DNA of 64,000 bases from Pseudomonas brassicacearum subsp. neoaurantiaca (GCF_013608025.1 NZ_VDLV01000064.1:189683-253682); one strand, 5' to 3'. Counted from the first letter of the stretch, positions 1 through 9,338 are shown. Notes: generated from the letters alone by a model not told the origin. Translations and numbers: made by a program.

Positions 1-67
1 TAAGTCGTGGCGTCGACGATGACTTTTCTTTATCGTACGCGCCCCTGGAAAAAGCCTGGAAATCAAT

Positions 68-298
68 ATGTTGGAAGCATCCCTGAGCCAACTGGAGCAA
101 CTGGTCACTGACCTGGTGCAACAGAACCGTCACCTCACCGGCCTGAACGAAACCCTGAGCGCCGAACTGGCCAAGGCCAAGGATGAAAACGAAAGCCTGC
201 AACTGAGCTTGATGGAGCAGGAAGAATTGAACGGCAGCACCGCTGCCCGCATCCAGACCCTGATCGAGCGCGCCAGCAGCGCAACGGTTGGCGCATGA
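68..298 (+). CDS. TIGR02449-like small coiled-coil protein
   Basis: A 76-residue, highly charged protein that is leucine-, glutamine- and glutamate-rich, with heptad-like spacing over nearly its whole length. This suggests a single long coiled coil with no membrane segment. Its stop codon overlaps the start of zapA (ATGA), so the two are translationally coupled. In other Pseudomonas a short protein of this kind always sits just upstream of zapA. A role beside ZapA in division-ring assembly is inferred from that pairing and from its likeness to ZapB-type coiled coils; it is not shown by the sequence. Confidence 0.8.
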   Translation: MLEASLSQLEQLVTDLVQQNRHLTGLNETLSAELAKAKDENESLQLSLMEQEELNGSTAARIQTLIERASSATVGA

Positions 299-597
299 AG
301 CACGGCGCCGATGGGGTCACGGTCGTCTCGATCCTGGGGGAAGACTATTCAATCAAGGCGCCGGCCGGGCAGGAGCAGGCGCTGTTGGACGCCGCTTCGA
401 TGCTCAAGGCGGCCCTGGCCGATACCAAGCGCAAATACCCGACATTGATCGGCGACCGCCTGCTGGTGCTGGCGGCCATGAACCTGTGTTCGCAGCAGAT
501 CGAAATGCAAAAGCAACACCAGGCGGAGCTCGATCGATGCCAGGAGCAGGTCAGCGCCACGGTCGAGGTGATTGCCAAGACGATTCAGCAGGCCTGA
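295..597 (+). CDS. zapA: Cell division protein ZapA
   Basis: A 100-residue protein with the ZapA layout. The N-terminal beta part includes VSILGEDYSIKAP, and the C-terminal helix around residues 60-95 is rich in Gln and Glu and would form the dimer/tetramer coiled coil. ZapA binds FtsZ in the cytoplasm and bundles protofilaments at the Z ring. The start overlaps the preceding gene by 4 bases. In P. aeruginosa and P. putida the 6S RNA gene and a 5-formyl-THF cyclo-ligase gene follow zapA; here only REP sequences and an opposite-strand acyl-CoA dehydrogenase follow. Confidence 0.93.
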   Translation: MKHGADGVTVVSILGEDYSIKAPAGQEQALLDAASMLKAALADTKRKYPTLIGDRLLVLAAMNLCSQQIEMQKQHQAELDRCQEQVSATVEVIAKTIQQA

Positions 598-632
598 CCT
601 TCATAAGGCCTGATATGGGTGGCGATCCAGTT

Positions 633-789
633 GTAGGAGCGAGCCTGCTCGCGAATGCGGTGTGTCAGTTGCGTTAGATTTGTCTGATCCACCGCTTTCG
701 CGAGCAGGCTCGCTCCCACAATGAATCGGCGGTGTACGCCGATCTTGTGTTCGCTCGGAACCCCTGTAGGAGTGAGCCTGCTCGCGAAT
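633..789. repeat. REPIN plus a solitary REP (family A)
   Basis: Two inverted REP palindromes (633-655 and 697-720, core GAGCGAGCCTGCTCGCGA) form a REPIN. A third, diverged copy with GAGTGAGCC lies at 766-789. They fill most of the 218-bp gap between zapA and the convergent acyl-CoA dehydrogenase gene. No other gene or RNA is evident in the gap. Confidence 0.9.
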
Positions 790-815
790 GATTCAGCTAC
801 GCAGCTAAATCTGGC

Positions 816-2618
816 TCAGAACCACTCATCCCGCATCCCCAGGCACGTATCATCCCGCGCCTCGAGCAGCGTTAGTTCATGCTGGCAACCCGGCACTTCC
901 CAGGTCAGGAAGTAGCGCGCCGCTTGCTGCTTGCCTTTGTAGAAATCGACATCCGCCGCGTTCCCCTTGGCCAACCCTTCCTCGGCACGAATCGCCTGTT
1001 CCAGCCAGCGCCAGCCGATCACCATGTGCCCAAACACCTTCAAGTACAGCGCCGAATTAGCGAGGCTGCTGTTGACCTTGCCTTGGGCCAGGTCGGTCAG
1101 CAGGCCAAGGGTGACTGTTTGCAGGCGTGCCACCAAGGCTTCCAATGGCTGACGCAAGGGCGTTAACGATTCGTACGCTTGGGCGCGTTCGGTGGTGTCG
1201 GCCACCAGGCGAATCAATTGCTTGAGCCCGGCACCGCCGTTTTGCGCCAGTTTGCGACCCAACAAATCCAGGGACTGGATGCCGTGGGTGCCCTCATGGA
1301 TGGGGTTCAGGCGGTTGTCGCGGTAATACTGCTCCACCGGGTATTCGCGGGTGTAACCGTGACCGCCGAGGATCTGGATCGCCAGTTCGTTGGCCTTCAG
1401 GCAGAACTCCGACGGCCATGACTTGACGATTGGCGTCAGTAGGTCGAGCAATTCATGGGCGCGCCGGCGCTCGGTTTCGCTTTCCAGCGTGGTGGTGTCG
1501 TCGAACAACCGGGCCGCGTACAGGCCGAGGTCGAACGAACCTTCCACGTAGGCCTTTTGCGTCAGCAGCATGCGACGTACGTCGGCGTGCTGGATGATCG
1601 GCACCGGCGCGGTGGTCGGGTCCTTGCTATCGGGTACGCGGCCCTGCGGGCGCTCGCGAGCGTACTCAAGGGAATATAAATAGCCGGCGTAACCCAGCAT
1701 CACCGCACCCATGCCGACGCCGATCCGCGCCTCGTTCATCATTTGGAACATGTAGCTCAGGCCGTGGTGCGGTTTTCCTACGAGGTAACCGACACATTCG
1801 CCGTTGTCGCCGAAGTTAAGCGCCGTGGAGGTGGTGCCTCGCCAGCCCATCTTGTGAAACAAACCGGCCAACAGCACATCGTTGCGCTTGCCCAGGCTGC
1901 CGTCGTCGTTGACCAGGAACTTGGGCACGATAAACAGCGAGATGCCCTTCACACCCGGCGGCGCGTCCGGCAATTTCGCCAAGACCATGTGCACAATATT
2001 TTCCGACAACGGATGGTCGCCGCCGGAGATAAAAATCTTGTTGCCCTTGAGCCGATAGGTACCGTCGGATGCCGGCTCTGCGCGTGTACGAATATCCGAC
2101 AGCGATGAACCCGCGTGAGGTTCGGTCAGGGCCATGGTGCCGAAGAAGCGACCGTCGATCATCGGCTGCAGGAAGCGTTGTTTCTGGTCATCGCTGCCGA
2201 AACTCTCGATCAGGTTCGCCGCGCCCATGGTCAGGAACGGATAGGATGTCGAAGCGGCGTTGGCCGACTGGAAATGCGCGAAGCAAGCCTGGGACAGCAA
2301 CGTCGGCAGTTGCATGCCGCCCGCCTCGAAGCTGCGCGCGGCGTTGAGGAAACCTGCCTCGAGGAAGGCATCCACCGCCGGTTTCACCTCGGGGATCAGG
2401 ATGGCCTGGCCGTTTTCGTAGCGCGGTTCGTTTTCGTCATTCTTGCGGTTGTGAGGGGCGAAATATTTTTCGGCGATGCTGCGCGCCGTGCCGATGGCCG
2501 CGTCGAAGGTTTCGCGGTTGTGCTCGGCAAACCGTTCGCGCTGGGTCAGGCCCTCGGCATCAAGGACTTCATACAGCTCGAAAGCCAGATTGCGGGAACT
2601 GAGCAGCGTCTCGGACAT
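816..2618 (-). CDS. Acyl-CoA dehydrogenase (DmdC-like, 600 aa)
   Basis: A flavoprotein of the acyl-CoA dehydrogenase superfamily in the long (about 600 aa) subfamily that carries an extra C-terminal helical domain. Seen in order: an N-terminal helical domain; the FAD/substrate middle domain with LTEPHAGSSLSDIRT near residue 165; the C-terminal flavin domain with QILGGHGYTREYPVEQYYRD; the segment NPIHEGTHGIQ, whose Glu is the usual catalytic base position; and an additional C-terminal domain from about residue 470. It should catalyse alpha,beta-dehydrogenation of an acyl-CoA in the cytoplasm. Family members act on fatty acyl-CoAs or 3-methylmercaptopropionyl-CoA; the substrate here cannot be read from sequence. 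It is monocistronic between repeats. Confidence 0.88.
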   Translation of the reverse strand: MSETLLSSRNLAFELYEVLDAEGLTQRERFAEHNRETFDAAIGTARSIAEKYFAPHNRKNDENEPRYENGQAILIPEVKPAVDAFLEAGFLNAARSFEAGGMQLPTLLSQACFAHFQSANAASTSYPFLTMGAANLIESFGSDDQKQRFLQPMIDGRFFGTMALTEPHAGSSLSDIRTRAEPASDGTYRLKGNKIFISGGDHPLSENIVHMVLAKLPDAPPGVKGISLFIVPKFLVNDDGSLGKRNDVLLAGLFHKMGWRGTTSTALNFGDNGECVGYLVGKPHHGLSYMFQMMNEARIGVGMGAVMLGYAGYLYSLEYARERPQGRVPDSKDPTTAPVPIIQHADVRRMLLTQKAYVEGSFDLGLYAARLFDDTTTLESETERRRAHELLDLLTPIVKSWPSEFCLKANELAIQILGGHGYTREYPVEQYYRDNRLNPIHEGTHGIQSLDLLGRKLAQNGGAGLKQLIRLVADTTERAQAYESLTPLRQPLEALVARLQTVTLGLLTDLAQGKVNSSLANSALYLKVFGHMVIGWRWLEQAIRAEEGLAKGNAADVDFYKGKQQAARYFLTWEVPGCQHELTLLEARDDTCLGMRDEWF

Positions 2619-2726
2619 GGCGGCCTACCTTTTCTTGGGATGGGCCGAGTCTAGGGGGGCTGATATAGGCTGAACAGGATGATTGATGACAGTGATGCAG
2701 AGGTGGGGGCGACACTAATCAAAACG

Positions 2727-2814
2727 GTGGGAGCGAGCTTGCTCGCGATAGCGGTGTACCAGTCGACAACATTCCTGACTGACCCACCGCTATCGCGAGC
2801 AAGCTCGCTCCCAC
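2727..2814. repeat. REPIN (family A)
   Basis: Two near-identical REPs face each other (2727-2755 and 2784-2814), with the core GAGCGAGCTTGCTCGCGATAG and its reverse complement. They sit between the start of the acyl-CoA dehydrogenase gene and the 3' end of putA. Confidence 0.92.
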
Positions 2815-2828
2815 AGGGATTTGTATTG

Positions 2829-2853
2829 CCAGGCACCTATTGCAGGTGCCTGG
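2829..2853 (-). terminator. Probable putA terminator hairpin
   Basis: A perfect 10-bp inverted repeat, CCAGGCACCT / AGGTGCCTGG, with a 5-nt loop begins 11 bp past the putA stop codon. It has no clear U-tract on the putA strand, so it may act as a 3' stabilising hairpin or a weak terminator. Confidence 0.6.
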
Positions 2854-2863
2854 TTTGCAGCGT

Positions 2864-5800
2864 TTAGCCGATGGTCATCAGGCTGGCGTTACCACCCGCC
2901 GCTGCGGTGTTGACGCTCAGCGCGCGTTCGATCACCAGACGTTCCAAGGCAATGTTGGTTTCGCCCTGAGACAAACCATGCACCCCGACGATAGCCCCGG
3001 CGCGCTTGGCAACCTGCTGGCAGACACCGCGCAGTTGATCCGAATCGCCGTGATGCAGGACCGCGTCGAACACCACGTCGTCCTTGGTCCAATCGGCAAC
3101 CCGTTGGATGCGTGCCTGGATTTCCTTCGGCAAGCGTGCAAACACGGCCTTGCTGGTGTCGGTTTCCGGCCATACAGCCGAGCCGCCCACGGCCAATACG
3201 GCCGCCAGTTGCGTCAGCAAATCACCTTCCACGTCCGCCAGGCACAGCACGTGCTCGCGCGGCAGGATGGCGTAGCTGTTGCGTTCGCCGGTCGGACCCG
3301 TCAGTTGGCGGGTAATGCCGCTCTGCGACTGCGCGGCGAACTGCACGCACAGGGCGCTCAGTTCGGCGAGCTTCTGGCTGTCTGCCCAGGCTTGCAGGGC
3401 GGTCAGCGGCTTGCTCATGGCGTCGCGCAAACGCAGGTCCGGCGCGGCCAAGGCATCGCCACGGACGAAGGATTGCTGGATCGCATCGGTAGGACGGGTC
3501 GACAGCAGGCGGTACAGGTACAGCGGACCGCCGGCCTTCGGACCGGTGCCCGACAGGCCTTCGCCACCGAACGGCTGCACACCGACCACGGCGCCGACGA
3601 TGTTGCGGTTCACGTAGACGTTGCCGGCATGGACGTTGTCGATCACCTTGGCGATGGTTTCGTCGATACGGGTGTGGACGCCAAGGGTCAGGCCGTAGCC
3701 AGAAGCGTTGATCTGATTGATCAACTGGTCCAGCTCCTTGCGCTTGTAGCGCACCACGTGCAGCACCGGGCCGAAGATCTCGCGCTGCAGCTCATCGAAG
3801 CTTTCCAGCTCGATCAGCGTCGGCATCACGAAGGTGCCGCGCTTGCATTCGTCGCTGTCGGCAATCGCCATCTGGTACACGGTGCGACCTTTGTCACGCA
3901 TGGCCTGGATGTGCTTCTCGATGCCGGCCTTGGCCTCGGCGTCGATCACCGGGCCGATGTCCACGGACAGGCGCTCCGGGTTGCCGAGGCGCGATTCGGC
4001 CATGGCGCCCTTGAGCATTTCGATGACACGGTCGGCGGAATCTTCCTGCAAACACAGCACGCGCAGGGCCGAGCAACGTTGGCCGGCGCTGTCAAAGGCC
4101 GAGGACACCACGTCGATGACCACTTGTTCAGTCAGGGCCGAGGAGTCGACGATCATCGCGTTCTGGCCGCCGGTTTCGGCGATCAGCGGGATCGGCCGGC
4201 CCTGATTGTCCAGGCGTCCGGCGATGTTGCGTTGCAACAGGCGGGCGACTTCGGTGGAACCGGTAAACATTACGCCTTTGACGCGATCGTCACCTACCAG
4301 GCGGGCACCGACGGTTTCGCCACGGCCCGGCAGCAATTGCAGGACGCCTTCGGGAATACCTGCTTCGAGCATCAGGCGCACAGCCTGGGCCGCCACCAAC
4401 GGGGTCTGTTCGGCGGGCTTGGCCAGGACCGGGTTGCCGGCGGCCAGTGCGGCGGCGACTTGGCCGCTGAAGATTGCGAGCGGGAAGTTCCATGGGCTAA
4501 TGCAGACCACCGGGCCCAGTGGGCGGTGGGCATCGTTGGTGAAATCGTTGCGGGCCTGCACTGCGTAATAACGCAGGAAGTCCACCGCTTCACGCACTTC
4601 GGCAATGGCGTTGGCGAAGGTCTTGCCGGCTTCCCGGGCCAGCAGGCCCATCAGCGGCTGGATCTCGCCTTCCATCAGGTCGGCGGCACGTTCGAGGATC
4701 GCGGCGCGTTCGGCCGGCGGCGTGGCCTGCCAGATCGGTGCGGCATTGAGGGCGCACTGGATGGCGTTGTCGACGTCTTCGACCGTGGCTTCCTGGACGT
4801 GACCGACCACGTCGCGATGATCGGCCGGGTTCAGTACCGGCGCCGGGGTTCCTTCGCTGGCGGCGCAACCGAGCATCGGCGCGGCTTTCCAGTCGTTATG
4901 GGCGGTAGCGAGCAGGGCACAGGACAGCGAGGCCAGGCGATGTTCGTTGGCCAGGTCGATGCCGCTGGAGTTGGCGCGTTCGCTGCCGTACAGGTCGCGT
5001 GGCAGCGGGATACGCGGATGCGGCAGGCCGAAACCGCCTTCCAGGGTTGCCATCTGCTCGATGCTCGCCACTGGATCGGCCACCAGTTCCTGGATGGAAA
5101 TGGACTGGTCGGCGATACGGTTGACGAACGAAGTGTTCGCGCCGTTTTCCAGCAAGCGGCGTACGAGGTAGGCCAGCAGTGTTTCGTGGGTGCCAACCGG
5201 AGCATACACACGGCACGGACGGTTCAGCTTGCCTTCGGAGACTTTGCCTACAACCTGTTCGTACAGCGGTTCACCCATGCCGTGCAGGCACTGGAATTCG
5301 TACTGGCCCGGGTAATAGTTCTGACCGGCGATGTGGTAGATGGCCGACAGGGTATGGGCGTTGTGCGTGGCGAACTGCGGGTAGATGACTTCCGGCACCG
5401 ACAGCAGTTTGCGGGCGCAAGCGATGTAGGACACGTCGGTGTACACCTTGCGGGTGTAGACCGGATAGCCTTCCAGGCCTTCGACCTGGGCGCGCTTGAT
5501 CTCGCTGTCCCAGTAGGCGCCTTTTACCAGGCGGATCATCAGGCGATGACGGCTGCGACGAGCCAGGTCGATCACATAGTCGATCACGTACGGGCAACGC
5601 TTCTGGTACGCCTGGATCACAAAACCGATGCCGTTCCAGCCGGTCAGTTGCGGCTCGAAGCACAAGCGCTCAAGCAGATCCAGGGACAGTTCGAGGCGGT
5701 CGGCCTCTTCGGCGTCGATGTTGAGACCGATGTCGTATTGCTTGGCCAGCAGGGTCAGCGACAGCAGGCGCGGGTACAGTTCGTCCATCACGCGTTCGTA

Positions 5801-6817
5801 CTGGGCGCGGCTGTAGCGCGGGTGCAGGGCCGAGAGCTTGATGGAAATGCCCGGGCCTTCATAAATCCCACGACCGTGGGACGCTTTGCCGATCGAGTGG
5901 ATGGCTTGTTCGTACGAGGCCAGGTATTTCTGGGCGTCATGCTCGGTGAGTGCGGCTTCACCCAGCATGTCGTAGGAATAGCGGAAGCCTTTGGCTTCGA
6001 ACTTACTGGCATTGGCCAGGGCTTCGGCGATGGTTTCGCCGGTGACGAACTGTTCGCCCATCAGGCGCATGGCCATGTCGACGCCCTTGCGGATCATCGG
6101 CTCGCCGCTCTTGCCGATGATGCGGCTCAGCGAGGAGGTCAGGCCTGCTTCGTTATGGGTGGCGACCAGTTTGCCGGTGAGCAGCAAGCCCCAGGTGGCG
6201 GCGTTGACGAACAGCGACGGGCTGTTGCCCAAGTGCGGCTGCCAGTTGCCGGTGCTGATCTTGTCGCGGATCAGCGCGTCGCGAGTGCCTTTGTCCGGGA
6301 TGCGCAGCAGCGCCTCCGCCAGGCACATCAGCGCTACGCCTTCCTGGGACGACAGGGAAAATTCCTGCAGCAAGCCCTGAACAATACCGGCACGACCGCC
6401 GGCACTTTTCTGGTTACGCAGTTTTTCAGCAATGGAAGCCGCCAGCTTGTTGGTGGCTTCGGCCATTTCGGCCGGCAGGCGGGCCTGCTCGATCAGCATC
6501 GGCACCACTTCCGGCTCAGGGCGACGGTAAGCGGCAGTGATGGAGGCGCGCAGGACCGACTGCGGCAGGATGCTCTCGGCAAATTCGAGGAAGCATTGGT
6601 GAGCGTGGTCGACCTGCACGTCGCCAGCGTCATCGCTGTCGGCGCGAGGGGAACCGTTCAGCTCGGTCAGGGTTGCACCACCCTCGAGTTTTTCCAGGTA
6701 ATTGAAAATCGCCTGCTTGATCAGCCAGTGTGGCGTGCGATCAATCGAGGTTGCGGCCGCCTTCAGGCGTTCGCGGGTCGGGTCGTCGAGTTTGACCCCA
6801 AGGGTGGTGGTAGCCAT
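2864..6817 (-). CDS. putA: Trifunctional PutA: proline dehydrogenase / P5C dehydrogenase / repressor
   Basis: A 1317-residue protein matching the trifunctional PutA class. Residues 1-47 form a ribbon-helix-helix DNA-binding domain (TTTLGVKLDDPTRERLKAAA...). The FAD proline dehydrogenase barrel follows (about 260-570, including YRRPEP... and a conserved NIDAEEADRLE stretch). Next come the NAD-dependent P5C dehydrogenase (ISPWNFPLAIF, IAETGGQNAMIV, and GQRCSALRVL with nucleophile Cys915) and a C-terminal domain. It oxidises proline to glutamate at the membrane and represses the put genes when proline is absent. A good RBS (GAGGAT) precedes the ATG. putP is divergent across a region full of GTTGCA elements, the known PutA operator core. 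Confidence 0.97.
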   Translation of the reverse strand: MATTTLGVKLDDPTRERLKAAATSIDRTPHWLIKQAIFNYLEKLEGGATLTELNGSPRADSDDAGDVQVDHAHQCFLEFAESILPQSVLRASITAAYRRPEPEVVPMLIEQARLPAEMAEATNKLAASIAEKLRNQKSAGGRAGIVQGLLQEFSLSSQEGVALMCLAEALLRIPDKGTRDALIRDKISTGNWQPHLGNSPSLFVNAATWGLLLTGKLVATHNEAGLTSSLSRIIGKSGEPMIRKGVDMAMRLMGEQFVTGETIAEALANASKFEAKGFRYSYDMLGEAALTEHDAQKYLASYEQAIHSIGKASHGRGIYEGPGISIKLSALHPRYSRAQYERVMDELYPRLLSLTLLAKQYDIGLNIDAEEADRLELSLDLLERLCFEPQLTGWNGIGFVIQAYQKRCPYVIDYVIDLARRSRHRLMIRLVKGAYWDSEIKRAQVEGLEGYPVYTRKVYTDVSYIACARKLLSVPEVIYPQFATHNAHTLSAIYHIAGQNYYPGQYEFQCLHGMGEPLYEQVVGKVSEGKLNRPCRVYAPVGTHETLLAYLVRRLLENGANTSFVNRIADQSISIQELVADPVASIEQMATLEGGFGLPHPRIPLPRDLYGSERANSSGIDLANEHRLASLSCALLATAHNDWKAAPMLGCAASEGTPAPVLNPADHRDVVGHVQEATVEDVDNAIQCALNAAPIWQATPPAERAAILERAADLMEGEIQPLMGLLAREAGKTFANAIAEVREAVDFLRYYAVQARNDFTNDAHRPLGPVVCISPWNFPLAIFSGQVAAALAAGNPVLAKPAEQTPLVAAQAVRLMLEAGIPEGVLQLLPGRGETVGARLVGDDRVKGVMFTGSTEVARLLQRNIAGRLDNQGRPIPLIAETGGQNAMIVDSSALTEQVVIDVVSSAFDSAGQRCSALRVLCLQEDSADRVIEMLKGAMAESRLGNPERLSVDIGPVIDAEAKAGIEKHIQAMRDKGRTVYQMAIADSDECKRGTFVMPTLIELESFDELQREIFGPVLHVVRYKRKELDQLINQINASGYGLTLGVHTRIDETIAKVIDNVHAGNVYVNRNIVGAVVGVQPFGGEGLSGTGPKAGGPLYLYRLLSTRPTDAIQQSFVRGDALAAPDLRLRDAMSKPLTALQAWADSQKLAELSALCVQFAAQSQSGITRQLTGPTGERNSYAILPREHVLCLADVEGDLLTQLAAVLAVGGSAVWPETDTSKAVFARLPKEIQARIQRVADWTKDDVVFDAVLHHGDSDQLRGVCQQVAKRAGAIVGVHGLSQGETNIALERLVIERALSVNTAAAGGNASLMTIG

Positions 6818-6888
6818 ATTTTTATCCTCATGTTTGCCACGTACCGCGTGGCATCAGCTGGCGGCAAGATTAGCTGCGGGATGAATGA

Positions 6889-7151
6889 GGTGCAACCGGG
6901 TGCAACCTGTTTTTTGTCGAAATAATGAGCAGCTCATCAGGAAGCACAGGGCGTCATTCCACGCCTGCACTTGCTTGGTGCATCTCTGTTTGGAAAACGA
7001 AGCTTTTTTGCACCAAAAGAGAGCAAAATGCGGCGTTTGTAGGGGGATTCCGACTGGGTGCAACTTATTTCAACGAAACTGGTTGCACCTAATTTGATTT
7101 GTTGAATAGCATTCGCGGCCAAGGTGCAACCGGCTCGGGTCGGAGTGCATC
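6889..7151. promoter_or_regulatory. putA-putP control region with clustered PutA operator motifs
   Basis: The 461-bp gap between putA and putP contains five exact TGCAAC/GTTGCA hexamers at 6891-6896, 6901-6906, 7059-7064, 7082-7087 (reverse orientation) and 7125-7130. It also has near matches at 6979-6984 and 7146-7151 (TGCATC) and 7008-7013 (TTGCAC). The first two are in direct repeat exactly 10 bp apart, one helical turn. E. coli PutA binds GTTGCA through its RHH domain, so these are the likely autorepression sites. Confidence 0.75.
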
Positions 7152-7278
7152 GGCTGATGGCTTTCCTGGGGAAACATCAGTCATAAATTTGCGGGTCCAC
7201 AAAACGTCAGTACAACGTTCGCGTTGTCGGCGCTTTCAACTGCCACCGCACCATAAAAACAAAGCCAGGGCGTAACTC

Positions 7279-8763
7279 ATGAGTGTTAGCAATCCTACCC
7301 TGATCACCTTCGTGATCTATATCGCAGCCATGGTCCTGATCGGCCTGATGGCTTACCGCTCCACCAACAACCTTTCCGATTACATCCTCGGCGGTCGCAG
7401 CCTCGGCAGTGTCGTGACGGCGCTTTCTGCCGGCGCTTCCGACATGAGCGGCTGGTTGTTGATGGGTTTGCCTGGCGCAATCTACATGTCCGGTCTGTCG
7501 GAAAGCTGGATCGCCATCGGCCTGATCATCGGTGCCTACCTGAACTGGCTGTTCGTCGCCGGTCGCCTGCGGGTCCAGACCGAGCACAACGGTGATGCGC
7601 TGACGCTGCCGGACTATTTCTCCAGCCGTTTTGAAGATACCAGCGGCCTGCTGCGGATCATCTCCGCGGTGGTGATCCTGGTGTTCTTCACCATCTATTG
7701 CGCGTCCGGCATCGTGGCCGGTGCCCGCTTGTTCGAAAGCACCTTCGGCCTGTCCTACGAGACCGCGCTGTGGGCTGGTGCCGCTGCGACCATCGCCTAC
7801 ACCTTCATCGGTGGTTTCCTGGCGGTGAGCTGGACCGATACCGTACAAGCGACGTTGATGATCTTTGCCTTGATCCTTACGCCGATCATCGTGCTGCTGG
7901 CCACTGGCGGCGTCGATACCACGTTCCTGGCCATCGAAGCGAAAGATCCGACTTCGTTCGACATGCTGAAAAACACCACCTTCATCGGCATCATCTCGCT
8001 GATGGGCTGGGGCTTGGGCTACTTCGGCCAACCGCACATCCTGGCGCGCTTCATGGCGGCGGATTCGGTCAAGTCGATCGCCAAGGCGCGTCGCATCTCC
8101 ATGACCTGGATGATCCTGTGCCTGGGCGGCACCGTGGCCGTCGGCTTCTTCGGTATCGCGTACTTCTCGGCGCACCCTGAGGTGGCCGGTCCAGTGACCG
8201 AGAACCCTGAGCGCGTGTTCATCGAGCTGGCGAAGATCCTGTTCAACCCATGGGTTGCCGGCGTGCTGCTGTCCGCCATCCTGGCTGCCGTCATGAGCAC
8301 CCTGAGCTGCCAGTTGCTGGTGTGTTCCAGCGCACTGACTGAAGACTTCTACAAGACCTTCCTGCGCAAGAGTGCGTCCCAAGTTGAGTTGGTCTGGGTC
8401 GGTCGCGCCATGGTGCTGCTGGTGGCGCTGATCGCCATCGCCCTGGCCGCGAATCCACAAAACCGCGTACTGGGCCTGGTGAGCTATGCCTGGGCCGGTT
8501 TCGGTGCCGCCTTCGGTCCGGTGGTCCTGATCTCCGTGATCTGGAAGAACATGACTCGCAACGGTGCCCTGGCCGGTATCCTTGTCGGTGCGATCACCGT
8601 TGTCGTCTGGAAGCATTTCGAGCTGCTGGGCCTGTACGAAATCATCCCTGGCTTCATCTTCGCCAGCCTGGCCATCTACTTCGTCAGCAAGGTGGGCACG
8701 CCTACCACCGGCATGCTGCAGCGCTTCGAAGCGGCTGAGAAAGATTTTCGCTTGAACCAGTAA
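7279..8763 (+). CDS. putP: Sodium/proline symporter PutP
   Basis: A 494-residue polytopic inner-membrane protein of the sodium:solute symporter family with about 13 hydrophobic helices. Family signatures seen are the N-terminal YRSTNNLSDYILGGRSLG stretch, SAGASDMSGWLLMGLPGA, and GWGLGYFGQPHILARFMA in the middle. It imports proline with Na+ to feed PutA. It is transcribed divergently from putA, so both are probably controlled by PutA from the shared region. The ATG at 7279 has only a weak upstream purine tract (CAGGG), but the homology begins there. Confidence 0.96.
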   Translation: MSVSNPTLITFVIYIAAMVLIGLMAYRSTNNLSDYILGGRSLGSVVTALSAGASDMSGWLLMGLPGAIYMSGLSESWIAIGLIIGAYLNWLFVAGRLRVQTEHNGDALTLPDYFSSRFEDTSGLLRIISAVVILVFFTIYCASGIVAGARLFESTFGLSYETALWAGAAATIAYTFIGGFLAVSWTDTVQATLMIFALILTPIIVLLATGGVDTTFLAIEAKDPTSFDMLKNTTFIGIISLMGWGLGYFGQPHILARFMAADSVKSIAKARRISMTWMILCLGGTVAVGFFGIAYFSAHPEVAGPVTENPERVFIELAKILFNPWVAGVLLSAILAAVMSTLSCQLLVCSSALTEDFYKTFLRKSASQVELVWVGRAMVLLVALIAIALAANPQNRVLGLVSYAWAGFGAAFGPVVLISVIWKNMTRNGALAGILVGAITVVVWKHFELLGLYEIIPGFIFASLAIYFVSKVGTPTTGMLQRFEAAEKDFRLNQ

Positions 8764-8798
8764 GGCTTTCGGCGCGGCCTTCGCAGCCCGCAGAGCTG

Positions 8799-8838
8799 GA
8801 AAAAACGGCCCGTCTCCTTTGGAGGCGTGCCGTTTTTT
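8799..8838 (+). terminator. Rho-independent terminator after putP
   Basis: An A-tract, then ACGGCcCGtCTCC, loop, GGAGgCGtGCCGT and TTTTTTT, forming a long stem with a U-tract 36 bp past the putP stop. The symmetric A/T tracts mean it can also terminate the opposing DUF2165 transcript. Confidence 0.9.
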
Positions 8839-9338
8839 TATGGGTGAGTGTCCAAGGTATCGGGCTGGTTGAGAAAGATCAGCACGCCCAACAGCGCCAT
8901 GTAGAACCTGAACGCGGCATCCTGGCCATTCCAGGTCTCGGATTGCCACATCAGGAACCACTCGCCGCCGACGACCATGAAGCCGAAAAACCAGACGAAA
9001 AATCCCACCGTCAGCCCAACGACGGCCCACCCCTTGGCCCGATTGAAAACCACGCCATCCGCCATGCGTGCCCGCCAGAGTTTCAGCGCGCCGTAGGCCA
9101 GCAACACGGTGGTCATCGCTTCGCCGAGAATGATCAGCCAATAAGCTCCGTGCCACATCCAAGGCTTGTCGATGGCGCGATACCGGGCGGCATTGTCGGG
9201 GAAGGTGGTGTCCATGCTCAGTACATGCTGGACGAAATTGAAGTTGGAGCTGTAGTCCGTGACGTTGTTGAATACGGTCAGCAAGGCGAAGGCAGCCAGC
9301 GCGAGGATCATCGCGATTTTCGTGTAGCGGATTGTCAT
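8838..9338 (-). CDS. DUF2165 family small integral membrane protein
   Basis: A 166-residue protein with four hydrophobic helices, at about residues 8-24, 66-84, 107-124 and 140-157. It contains WHGAYWLIILGEAMTT and WFFGFMVVGGEWFLMW, characteristic of the DUF2165 predicted inner-membrane family. The function is unknown. It is convergent with putP, shares that gene's bidirectional terminator, and has no co-transcribed partner. The start at 9338 has a GGACG ribosome-binding sequence nine bases upstream. Confidence 0.85.
   Translation of the reverse strand: MTIRYTKIAMILALAAFALLTVFNNVTDYSSNFNFVQHVLSMDTTFPDNAARYRAIDKPWMWHGAYWLIILGEAMTTVLLAYGALKLWRARMADGVVFNRAKGWAVVGLTVGFFVWFFGFMVVGGEWFLMWQSETWNGQDAAFRFYMALLGVLIFLNQPDTLDTHP

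Noticed and set aside
598..815. 6S RNA gene expected after zapA
   Set aside because: The gap consists of REP sequences and short unique spacers; nothing resembling the 6S central bubble and closing stem was seen.
2840..6925. 1361-residue open frame on the + strand
   Set aside because: It is antisense to putA along its whole length, and composition reflects the complementary codons of a high-GC gene; putA has strong family motifs.
7207..9162. 651-residue open frame on the - strand
   Set aside because: It is antisense to putP and overlaps DUF2165; the His/Gln/Asp/Gly-rich composition is typical of shadow frames.
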